Origin: a virus | Length of the DNA stretch: 64,000 nucleotides | Strand: one strand, 5' to 3' | IMG/VR virus record: IMGVR_UViG_3300010397_000001 | Span: 20,365-84,364 of that record | Shown here: piece by piece, positions 57,064 to 64,000 of the stretch | Position numbering within the stretch: position 1 is the first letter of the stretch | How the letters are laid out: each line of letters opens with the position of its first letter | Program-made: the position numbers and the translations under genes | Notes under the pieces: generated by a model | What the model saw: the letters and a program-made list of their open reading frames with translations, nothing else | Database searches by the model: none | Told to the model about the DNA's origin: nothing

Positions 57064-57645
57064 GTGGCGACCAACACAGGCAAGGTCAAGACGGTGGGGC
57101 GAGCAGGCACACCACCGAAGCAGGACGAGGCGTTCGAAAACCTCGAACTGACAGACGGAGAGATGGACTTGGGAACCGTCTTCGACGACTTCATTCAGGA
57201 GATCAACCGTACTGTCACCAAGAAGCCGAAGAAGTACAAGGTGCCGGCGCGGCCCAACGTCGTGCTGGAGTTCGACGTCAACGTCGACTACCCGGTGTAC
57301 CAAGCGTGGATCAAGAAGTGCACCAAGGGCAAGGGTGACAAGGCGGAACTGGACTACAAGGCTTTCGCCGCCATCGTCCTGAGCCAGAAGAACATCGGCA
57401 TCTGGTTCGGCGACGTGAAGATCACCGATGTCAAGGGTGACGGCCACGATCTCATCCTGGCCGACAAGGTGTTCCACAACATGATCGGTGTGATGGTCGG
57501 AGGTACCAACGCGGCCATCAAGAAGTTGTTCGGAGCGGACAGCGACGTCGTGAACCTGGTCGTCAAGTTGGTCGACGACTTCGGCTACACACTCGGAGCC
57601 GATGGCGCTGAGGAAGGCGACGAAGATTCCCCTTTGGACGACTAG
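57064..57645 (+). CDS. Tail assembly chaperone (short form)
   Basis: GTG with a weak site. 193 residues, located between the tube and tape measure genes, as for lambda G-like chaperones. It has an acidic C-terminal tail and ends just after a slippery heptamer, so most ribosomes stop here and a fraction shift to make the longer form. It binds the tape measure during tail assembly. Confidence 0.75.
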   Translation: MATNTGKVKTVGRAGTPPKQDEAFENLELTDGEMDLGTVFDDFIQEINRTVTKKPKKYKVPARPNVVLEFDVNVDYPVYQAWIKKCTKGKGDKAELDYKAFAAIVLSQKNIGIWFGDVKITDVKGDGHDLILADKVFHNMIGVMVGGTNAAIKKLFGADSDVVNLVVKLVDDFGYTLGADGAEEGDEDSPLDD

Positions 57646-57848
57646 CCGCCGCGTACAAGGCTAGTTCGTACCTGAGGCTGGCCGCGCGGGTTGGCAAGTA
57701 CTTCCACATCGATCCGCTGATGGTGTTGAAGAGCAGCTATACGGACTTCCTGGTTCGGTTGGCGGCCTACAACTACATGCAGGACGTTGAAGAGGCTGAA
57801 GAAGCCAAACGTCGTGAAGCGGCTGAAAAGGCCACTAGAAAACGATGA
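57064..57848 (+). CDS. Tail assembly chaperone, -1 frameshift form
   Basis: C-CCT-TTG at 57630-57636 is a perfect X-XXY-YYZ slippery site in the zero frame, 7 nt before the TAG. After a -1 shift the frame runs 70 more codons to the TGA at 57846-57848, giving a helical, basic extension (Y-K-A-S-S-Y-L-R-L-A, then E-A-E-E-A-K-R-R-E-A-A-E-K). The extension has no start or ribosome binding site of its own, which supports the fusion. This is the G-T arrangement of tailed phages. Confidence 0.75.
57630..57636 (+). promoter_or_regulatory. Programmed -1 frameshift site CCCTTTG
   Basis: Read as C CCT TTG in frame 0 and CCC TTT G after the slip. It fuses the chaperone to its downstream extension. Confidence 0.7.
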
Positions 57849-57864
57849 GTGAGGGCAGGGACCG

Positions 57865-60573
57865 ATGACAGCGCCAGGTGGCGATGAAGAAGATGTCACA
57901 GTCAGGCTCAAGGACGAGTTCTCGGTCCCTGCCCGCACTACCCGCGAAGAGGCGGAGCTACTAGATAAAGCGATTAAGAGGCTGAATCGCACTCTGCTTG
58001 CCTACAACAAGCGGGTCACCGAATCCACAGCAAAGACTCTGGAGTTCGCGGCTGCTCTGAAGACAGCGTCCGCAGCAGCCGACCCTCTTGGCGAAAAGCT
58101 GAAGCACAACAACGAGACGATCAAGGACTACAACCAGACCATCAAGAAGTCGAAGGATGAGACAGAGAAAGCTGCCAAGGCTACGGAGAAGCACGCTGAC
58201 GCAGCGAAGAAGGACGAGAAGGAACAGGGCAAGCTGCTTAAGGTCTTGAAGGGCATCCCTGGTGTGCTCGGCAAGATATGGGGGCCGCTGTTCATGGTGG
58301 GCAAGGGTTTCGCCTTGCTCGGAGCAGCCGGCGGCATCCTGTTGGCTGTCAAGGGAGCCGTCGCATTCATCTCTGCGGCAAGCAACCTGCTAGCCATAGC
58401 TGGATTGCTACCTGTGGCGTTGTTCAGTCTCGTGGCGGCCTTCATGACTTTAAAGGTAGCCACTGGTGGTGTTGGCGACGCTATAAAGGCGCTCGCCAGT
58501 GGTGATGCCGCTGGGCTAGAAGCAGCACTTAAGAAGCTGTCCCCAGCCGCTCAGCAGTTCGTTAAGTCGATCAAGCCATTCCTGCCGCAGTTCAAGGCCA
58601 TCAAGCAGGCTGCTCAGCAGAATCTCTTTGCTCCGCTGAACCAAGGCTTCACTGATGTACTCACGAACCTGCTTCCGATATTCAAGACCGGCATGTCAGG
58701 CATCGCCAACGTGTTCGGCAGTATCGGACTTCGCATAGAGAAGTTCCTTGCCAGCATCAAGGGCAAGAGACTCTTCTCTGACATCTTCGACTCAGGCCGC
58801 ATCTCGGCAGCTAACTTCGGCGCTGCTGCTGTTCCGATCCTGACCGGTCTGAGCGATGTCGTTCATGCGATGAAGGACAACTGGACCAACCTGACTGCTG
58901 AGATCGGACGTGGCGGGGTCAAGTTCGGTGAATGGCTGTCGAAGATATCTACCGATGGCTCGCTTGAGGCAATGTTCAAGCGAGCAGTCGATTTTGCCAA
59001 GCAGCTCTGGAGTACAGGCAAGGACATCTGGAGTATCTTCCACGGGCTGGGCAACATCCTGAAGGCCGGTTTCGACTCAACTGGCTTGACAACCTTCATC
59101 AAGTTGGCCGCGGAGTTCGTCAACAGCGCTCAGGGCTTCCAAGACATATCGCAGATCTTCGACACTCTCGCGCAGCTTGGTTCGGCTGTGGCGCCGCTGT
59201 TCAACCAGTTGGCCGATGTCCTCCTGCAATCCGTCATCCCGGCCATCGCGCCCATCGTCAACGGCTTGGCTCCCGGTCTGGTCGCGCTAGTCACTGCCAT
59301 CGGGCAAGGCTTGCAGATGCTAACGCCGCTCTGGGGTCCATTGGCTGAGGCGATCACTGCTGTCCTGACGGCACTGACGCCGATCCTGCCGGTACTGGGG
59401 CAGTTCTTGAGTCTGGTGGGGAAGGAACTTACGCTGATCCTCCAGTACCTTGCTGCGATCCTGCCGCCGGTAGTTGAAGTGTTGAGCACGCTCTTCGGAA
59501 CCTGGCTCGGTCTCGTCAACCAGCTTGCTTCGGCGTTGCTTCCGCTGTTGATCCCTCTGATTCAGCAGATGGCAGATTCGTTCACGCAGTTTGCTCCGGT
59601 ACTCGCACAGATAGCGCAGGTATTCCAAGACCAGTTCGCAGCGGTGCTGCCTGAGTTGGCTCAGAACTTCGTCGCCTTGATTCCACCGTTGCTACAGGTT
59701 GGCCAGCAGTTGCTTCCAGCTCTACTCCAGGTCATCCTTGCCATCCTGCCTGAGCTTCCGGACCTGATCGGTTCCGCTCTGTCGTTGGTGGTTGCCTTCA
59801 GTAAGCTCCTGCCGGCGATCGTTCCACTAATTCCTGTCTTCATTCAACTCATACAGAACATGTTGGTGTTCACTCCAGTTGTTGTCGGAGTCATCTGGAT
59901 TCTGGCGAAGATGGCAACCGCGTTCTTCGCCACTCTGGGTGTCGTCATCAACTTCGTGGTTTCGATCATTGCTTGGTTCGCCAAGATTCCTGGAGAGATC
60001 ATCAGCGCGTTGGCAGGCGTGGTTTCAGCCATCACCTCGCCATTCCGGAATGCCAAGGACAACGTGATCGGCATCATCAACGACATCAGGGGTGCGATCA
60101 GTGACTTGATGAGGTCGATTGGTGGCGTCGGTGGTGCTCTTAGCAAGTTGAATCCCTTCAAGGCGTTCGGTGGCCCAGTTGTCGCCGGTCAGCCGTACAC
60201 GGTTGGCGAGATAGGCAAGGAGATGTTCGTTCCCAACATCGGCACGCCGTACATGATCGGTCAACACGGTATGGAGACAAGAACCTTCGGCAGCGCAGGC
60301 ACCGTCATCCCGTCCTTCATGTTGGAGTCGATGGACAGGATGGCTAAGTCTGCTGAGAGGCACGCTGCCCAGTCGGAGGCCGCCGCTGCACAACAGGGTG
60401 ACCGAATCGCTGCGATGTCCGGTGCACGTCGCTCTGAGGGCGCCGGGGACACCCACTACACAACGAACCAGTTCAGCTTCGATGGAGCAGTGTTCAAGGA
60501 CGAAATCGACGTAGAGAAGGCAGTACTTAAGGCGCTGAAGAAGGCTGAGCGCGATAAGAAGGAGCGCCGTTAA
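57865..60573 (+). CDS. Tail tape measure protein
   Basis: ATG 57865. 902 residues: an N-terminal coiled coil (~30-135), a hydrophobic segment (~138-205), a long helical and hydrophobic-repeat middle, a second membrane-like block (~630-720) and a polar Gly/Ser-rich C-terminus. Sets tail length; at about 0.15 nm per residue it predicts a tail near 135 nm (inference). No lytic or peptidase motif seen. TAATG couples it to the next gene. Confidence 0.88.
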   Translation: MTAPGGDEEDVTVRLKDEFSVPARTTREEAELLDKAIKRLNRTLLAYNKRVTESTAKTLEFAAALKTASAAADPLGEKLKHNNETIKDYNQTIKKSKDETEKAAKATEKHADAAKKDEKEQGKLLKVLKGIPGVLGKIWGPLFMVGKGFALLGAAGGILLAVKGAVAFISAASNLLAIAGLLPVALFSLVAAFMTLKVATGGVGDAIKALASGDAAGLEAALKKLSPAAQQFVKSIKPFLPQFKAIKQAAQQNLFAPLNQGFTDVLTNLLPIFKTGMSGIANVFGSIGLRIEKFLASIKGKRLFSDIFDSGRISAANFGAAAVPILTGLSDVVHAMKDNWTNLTAEIGRGGVKFGEWLSKISTDGSLEAMFKRAVDFAKQLWSTGKDIWSIFHGLGNILKAGFDSTGLTTFIKLAAEFVNSAQGFQDISQIFDTLAQLGSAVAPLFNQLADVLLQSVIPAIAPIVNGLAPGLVALVTAIGQGLQMLTPLWGPLAEAITAVLTALTPILPVLGQFLSLVGKELTLILQYLAAILPPVVEVLSTLFGTWLGLVNQLASALLPLLIPLIQQMADSFTQFAPVLAQIAQVFQDQFAAVLPELAQNFVALIPPLLQVGQQLLPALLQVILAILPELPDLIGSALSLVVAFSKLLPAIVPLIPVFIQLIQNMLVFTPVVVGVIWILAKMATAFFATLGVVINFVVSIIAWFAKIPGEIISALAGVVSAITSPFRNAKDNVIGIINDIRGAISDLMRSIGGVGGALSKLNPFKAFGGPVVAGQPYTVGEIGKEMFVPNIGTPYMIGQHGMETRTFGSAGTVIPSFMLESMDRMAKSAERHAAQSEAAAAQQGDRIAAMSGARRSEGAGDTHYTTNQFSFDGAVFKDEIDVEKAVLKALKKAERDKKERR

Positions 60574-61304
60574 TGTCGTTCACGAGAACTCAGCTTGTAG
60601 CGGTGCGACGCATCGTGCAGGCTGGAGCGGTTTTCCAGGAAAATATTTCGCGTATGACCATCGCGCCGGACAACAACTCTGGTGTGACCATCAGAGTTCC
60701 CTTCGCGCCGAACGAAGTGCAGCATGAGGAGAGAGGTAGCGAGTGGGCAGTTCTGACGCGTCCACTGCTTACCCCAATCCTTGTTCGTGCCAGGGCACGG
60801 CTACCTCAGATGTCTTTCGATCTGACCATCGTGGACAAACAGGTATTCGTCAGCCAGGGCAGCTCATTCTGGCTGGACGCCGAGACAACTATCACGCAGC
60901 TTGACTCGTACGCCACATCAGGGACGCGCTTGCGCGTTTCATACGGTCAATACGAGTCTGGCCTGTGGTACATCACGTCGTTCTCATTCAAGACTGAAAG
61001 GTATGGCCCCAGCAACGAAGTCGTTCAGGCCATGGCAAGCCTTGTGCTGCGCCGGGCTGGAGATGCCATCGACGCAGTTGGTCCACTGACTGGAGGAGTA
61101 AAACCGAGCCAGCCATCGCCAGCGCCGGCACCACCTCCACAGCAGACGGGGTCGAGAACATATGCCGTCAAGGCCGGTGACACGCTATGGGCGATCAGCA
61201 TCAAGTTCTATGGCACGGGCACCAAGTGGACTCAGATCGCTAATGCAAACGGCGTCAAGGACCCTAGGCGGCTTCAGATTGGCAAAGTACTGAGGATCCC
61301 CTAA
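60573..61304 (+). CDS. LysM-containing baseplate/tail protein
   Basis: ATG in TAATG. Residues 1-165 are beta-rich; a Pro-rich linker leads to a C-terminal LysM (Y-A-V-K-A-G-D-T-L-W-A-I-S-I-K-F-Y-G-T-G ... I-A-N-A-N-G-V-K-D-P). This is the usual peptidoglycan-binding or hub-connecting protein after the tape measure in myoviruses. Confidence 0.8.
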   Translation: MSFTRTQLVAVRRIVQAGAVFQENISRMTIAPDNNSGVTIRVPFAPNEVQHEERGSEWAVLTRPLLTPILVRARARLPQMSFDLTIVDKQVFVSQGSSFWLDAETTITQLDSYATSGTRLRVSYGQYESGLWYITSFSFKTERYGPSNEVVQAMASLVLRRAGDAIDAVGPLTGGVKPSQPSPAPAPPPQQTGSRTYAVKAGDTLWAISIKFYGTGTKWTQIANANGVKDPRRLQIGKVLRIP

Positions 61305-62167
61305 TGGCACTCACAGACAGCATGACGCTAAACGGCGCGCCGATCTACAACACGATCGTGCGCAACAACATGGTCGAGGCTTCCTTGTCCATGACGACAA
61401 CTCAAGTGTCACAGTTGACCATCACCTGGACTGACCCAGGTTGGAGTATGTTGGAGTCTGGGCAATTCAACTTGGGAAAGAACGTCGACCTACCTGGCTT
61501 TGCGCTGGAGATCGCCGCGGTTTCGTCTGTTGACGTCGATGGGACTGCCGGCTTCAGCGTCGACTGCCGGCCGAGGTCAGTTCGCGCGCTGAAGAACAGG
61601 CAAGGCGCACGGGTCATGACGAACGTATCTGCGAGTGAGTTCGTTCAGTCAGAATGTGCCGCTGTCGGAGTTGCGAGCTTCGTGCAGTCAAGTGCAAGGC
61701 GTAGGCAAGTAGCACGTGACATGCCTACGCCAGGGCAGCAGGAAAAAACGAACCCACCGTCGAGCTGGACTACGTTTAGCCGGTTGGCGAACGAAGAGGG
61801 GTTCATAGTCTTTGAGGCTGCTGGGACTGTCTACTTCGGACGTCCGTCGTGGCTGCTGTCCAGAACAGTTACCAACGCATTCCTCACCTATGGTGCGTCG
61901 AGCAGTGACCCGTGGAAGGCGATGGCCCTGCCTGAGTGCCACATCACAGAGGACGACGTGGCTAAGACGGTGTCTGGCGAGCTGTCCGGAGAGCGAGGTC
62001 CGTACGTACGGTGCCCCTTCGGTTTAGTAGTGAGCGGCATGTCGTCTCGCTTCAACGGCGGGTACATGCTGACGTCTGTCACCATTGATGCTATGAACGA
62101 CAGCTCCAACGTCCAGATCCAAGGGGGTACCCCTGTGGACCCGATCCCTCAACCACCGGCGGCGTAG
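61304..62167 (+). CDS. Baseplate hub protein (gpD/gp27-like)
   Basis: ATG in TAATG. Contains S-W-T-T-F-S-R-L-A-N-E-E-G-F-I-V-F-E and a preceding beta-barrel domain, the layout of late-control D/gp27 hub proteins, which form the cylinder joining tube and spike. No lysozyme domain. Confidence 0.65.
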   Translation: MALTDSMTLNGAPIYNTIVRNNMVEASLSMTTTQVSQLTITWTDPGWSMLESGQFNLGKNVDLPGFALEIAAVSSVDVDGTAGFSVDCRPRSVRALKNRQGARVMTNVSASEFVQSECAAVGVASFVQSSARRRQVARDMPTPGQQEKTNPPSSWTTFSRLANEEGFIVFEAAGTVYFGRPSWLLSRTVTNAFLTYGASSSDPWKAMALPECHITEDDVAKTVSGELSGERGPYVRCPFGLVVSGMSSRFNGGYMLTSVTIDAMNDSSNVQIQGGTPVDPIPQPPAA

Positions 62168-63424
62168 ATGGCTGTGCTGCATGTCGGAGACGTCGTGTCC
62201 ATCCGGGGCACTGGCGCGATGGTGCACGTTCCCTTTGTGGCACCAGGTTTTGTGTTCGGTCCGCTGGAGATGTTGTATTCGGCGCGAGCCGGAGACAGAG
62301 TCATCGTGGGTCAGTTGGAAGGTGCTCCAGAAGACCTTGTTGTTATGGGTAAGGTCGACGCCTTCGTCAGCCCATACACCTACATCTACTTTTTCGAGAC
62401 AGCTACTGAACGAGATGCTGTTTTCGATGGCACGCCGATGGACATGTCTTCTCCCACCTTCGCATGGGTGGATGACGACCTGAAGCTGTACGTGTGGACT
62501 GATGAGACAAACGCATGGCGTCAAGTTTCATGGGATGAAGCGCGTATAGCTGCGATTGAGGCAGTGAACGCGTCGCAGAGTAGTTCGATCGCCACCAACG
62601 CGTCTGACATCTCCGCCCTAGCTACCAGAACTACCAACCTAGAAGGTCTGGCGGTGTCGGACACCTCGACCATCGACCTGACGCTATCAGGTAGTTCGTG
62701 GCCCAAGACGCTGAGTGCATCCTTCATCCTGAACAGCATCACACTGGACAACTTGTCCGGCGTAGTTGTCTCAGGATCTACTGCTGGTCAAATGCTCCGG
62801 CACAACGGAAGTAACTACGTCAACACTTTCGTAAACCTGGATGACCTGGCTGACGTCGATGCTACGAGCCCAAGCGGCAAACCTGTGCTGCGTTGGAATC
62901 CGAGCACTAGTAAGTGGGAGGCGTACGACCAGATATCGCGAGGGCCTGCCGGTGGTTCGTACTACACAGGTGGTCTGACGATGGGCAGCACAGGTACAGA
63001 GGTGGCGTTGGCTGCATGGACAGACTCTGACGCGACTGTGTTCGAAAACAACAGGATCTACGAAGCAACGGTTGTGTGCGGCGTCGCAGAGACTTCACTG
63101 GGGACATTCCACCTGGGAACTGTTCGGGTACGGAAGACGGTCAACAGCACAACATCTCAGTTGTTGATGACGTTCCGAGCTGACTTGCCTGCTAACAACG
63201 GCGCCTTCGTACTCCAAAGAACGGCAGTCGGATACGTGAAGAACGTCTCTGGGGCGGACATCACGGCTACGCCAGGGATCACCAACCAGCGAGTAGTCGG
63301 ATCGGGAACGTTCGACTTGTTCGGCGACGCGACACTTCCGATGACGTTGTACTTCAAGGATCTCGGGAGCGTTTCGGATCCTAACCTGAACAGCTACGTT
63401 GCTATAGCAACCAGCATCACCTAG
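62168..63424 (+). CDS. Baseplate spike/fibre-like protein
   Basis: ATG one base after the hub stop. The N-terminal ~75 residues resemble a gpV-like OB fold (V-G-D-V-V-S-I-R-G-T-G, A-G-D-R-V-I-V-G-Q-L-E-G). The rest is a repetitive Ser/Thr/Asn/Ala-rich beta region like a trimeric fibre, ending in a variable beta C-terminus. Possibly the central spike or a short fibre touching the host. Confidence 0.6.
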   Translation: MAVLHVGDVVSIRGTGAMVHVPFVAPGFVFGPLEMLYSARAGDRVIVGQLEGAPEDLVVMGKVDAFVSPYTYIYFFETATERDAVFDGTPMDMSSPTFAWVDDDLKLYVWTDETNAWRQVSWDEARIAAIEAVNASQSSSIATNASDISALATRTTNLEGLAVSDTSTIDLTLSGSSWPKTLSASFILNSITLDNLSGVVVSGSTAGQMLRHNGSNYVNTFVNLDDLADVDATSPSGKPVLRWNPSTSKWEAYDQISRGPAGGSYYTGGLTMGSTGTEVALAAWTDSDATVFENNRIYEATVVCGVAETSLGTFHLGTVRVRKTVNSTTSQLLMTFRADLPANNGAFVLQRTAVGYVKNVSGADITATPGITNQRVVGSGTFDLFGDATLPMTLYFKDLGSVSDPNLNSYVAIATSIT

Positions 63425-63435
63425 GAGGAACCAGG

Positions 63436-63741
63436 ATGACCAGCCTCATATCCCACCCGTTCCGTCTGGGGCCAACAGGTTCCGTCGTGGTGCATGAGCA
63501 GGACAGTGACGACTGCTACGCCGAACTTCTGGCTGTGATGATCGGTACCCGCCCGGGGGAACGAGACCAGGTGCCGCAGTTCGGCATCAACGACCCGACG
63601 TTTTCCACCATCGACCCTCACGAGCTGACGTCCAAGCTCGCCATCTTCGGCCCTCCGTTGCAGATCCAGGGCATCACCGTTCAGCCGATATCCGATACTG
63701 AACAAGACATCATCGTCGAGTTCACCGTCCAGCAGAGGTAA
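63436..63741 (+). CDS. Baseplate wedge protein gp25/gpW-like
   Basis: ATG after TAGGAGGAACCAGG. The core E-Q-D-S-D-D-C-Y-A-E-L-L-A-V-M-I-G-T-R-P-G-E-R and P-x-F-G-I-N-D-P-T-F matches gp25-like proteins, which start sheath polymerisation. Confidence 0.8.
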   Translation: MTSLISHPFRLGPTGSVVVHEQDSDDCYAELLAVMIGTRPGERDQVPQFGINDPTFSTIDPHELTSKLAIFGPPLQIQGITVQPISDTEQDIIVEFTVQQR

Positions 63742-63744
63742 GCG

Positions 63745-64000
63745 ATGCCATCTCCAGACATCAGGGCGTACGTCGACCTCACCGTGGACGACAGGACACC
63801 TCAAGACGTTTTTGCCGATGCACTGGCTACGTTGCAGACGAACCTGCCCGCGTGGGTTCCTCGTGAAGGTGCAACGCAAGTTCTGCTGCTCGAAGCTCTC
63901 GGCATGGAAGTGGCTGAAGCCGTTGTAGCCATCAACCGCGTGCCGGGCGCTGTCAACGAGACGCTGCTGAAGCTGTTCGGCATTACGCGCAACTCCGGTA
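63745..64000 (+). CDS. Baseplate J-like protein (3' truncated by window)
   Basis: ATG 3 nt after the gp25-like stop; the frame is open to the window end (85 codons). L-P-A-W-V-P-R-E-G-A-T-Q-V-L-L-L-E-A-L and A-I-N-R-V-P-G-A-V-N-E are typical of the N-terminus of gpJ/gp6-like baseplate wedge proteins. Confidence 0.8.
   Translation, partial: MPSPDIRAYVDLTVDDRTPQDVFADALATLQTNLPAWVPREGATQVLLLEALGMEVAEAVVAINRVPGAVNETLLKLFGITRNSG

Noticed and set aside
1-64000. CRISPR array, insertion sequence, integrase or lysogeny repressor
   Set aside because: No regularly spaced direct repeats, transposase or recombinase motifs were seen; the palindromes are irregularly spaced and have no conserved spacer size.

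Overview
The window looks like about 64 kb of a large double-stranded DNA phage with a contractile tail (myovirus) that infects a high-GC actinobacterium. The evidence is a tail sheath gene, a tail tube gene, gp25-like and J-like baseplate genes, a WhiB-family regulator (a family confined to Actinobacteria and their phages), an actinobacterial-style LPVTG sorting motif, GC-rich coding sequence and heavy use of GTG starts. Every gene I accept is on the + strand. Genes are packed with 1-4 nt start/stop overlaps (ATGA, GTGA, TGATG, TAGTG). I see no integrase, transposase or CRISPR array.

Layout. (1) 1-4.5 kb: small unknown genes, a MerR-like HTH protein, a probable ssDNA-binding protein and an acidic repeat protein, closed by a strong terminator. 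(2) 4.5-8.5 kb: an envelope-flavoured module with a PASTA-like membrane protein, a 54-residue LPVTG membrane peptide, a hyaluronan-synthase-like GT2 glycosyltransferase and a lipoprotein. (3) 8.6-19.9 kb: replication and repair, with a DnaE-type polymerase, WhiB, a RecA-like recombinase with an altered Walker A motif, a Cas4/RecB-like nuclease, a RuvC-like nuclease, a ParB-domain fusion and a complete ureohydrolase carrying a histone H1-like tail. (4) 20-31 kb: many short genes, including a JAMM peptidase, polynucleotide kinase, GNAT acetyltransferase, a possible small terminase, a nonsense-interrupted duplicate gene, a papain-like protease and many CxxC microproteins. (5) 31.1-32.2 kb: a non-coding interval with tRNA-like RNAs whose anticodon region is greatly enlarged. 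(6) 32.4-38.6 kb: small genes, including a protein ending in an Acb2/Tad1-like hairpin (candidate anti-CBASS sponge), another tRNA-like element and a family-4-like uracil-DNA glycosylase. (7) 38.6-64 kb: the virion module in standard order: terminase, portal-MuF fusion, Ig-like protein, a giant 2H-phosphoesterase fusion protein, prohead protease-scaffold fusion, HK97 capsid, connectors, sheath, tube, frameshifted chaperones, tape measure, LysM protein, hub, spike/wedge, gp25-like protein and a truncated gpJ.

The most striking structural signal is a 13-bp palindrome, TTCA-N5-TGAA. By eye I count about 49 perfect copies. They sit upstream of many transcription blocks (including capsid, lipoprotein, chaperone and Acb2-like genes) and also inside genes at roughly even spacing. 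Independent base composition predicts fewer than one; allowing for how common TTCA and TGAA are raises this to one or two. It looks like the recognition site of a phage- or host-encoded DNA-binding protein. Other leads are the tRNA-like RNAs, the ureohydrolase-H1 fusion, the LPVTG/glycosyltransferase/PASTA module and the Acb2-like domain.
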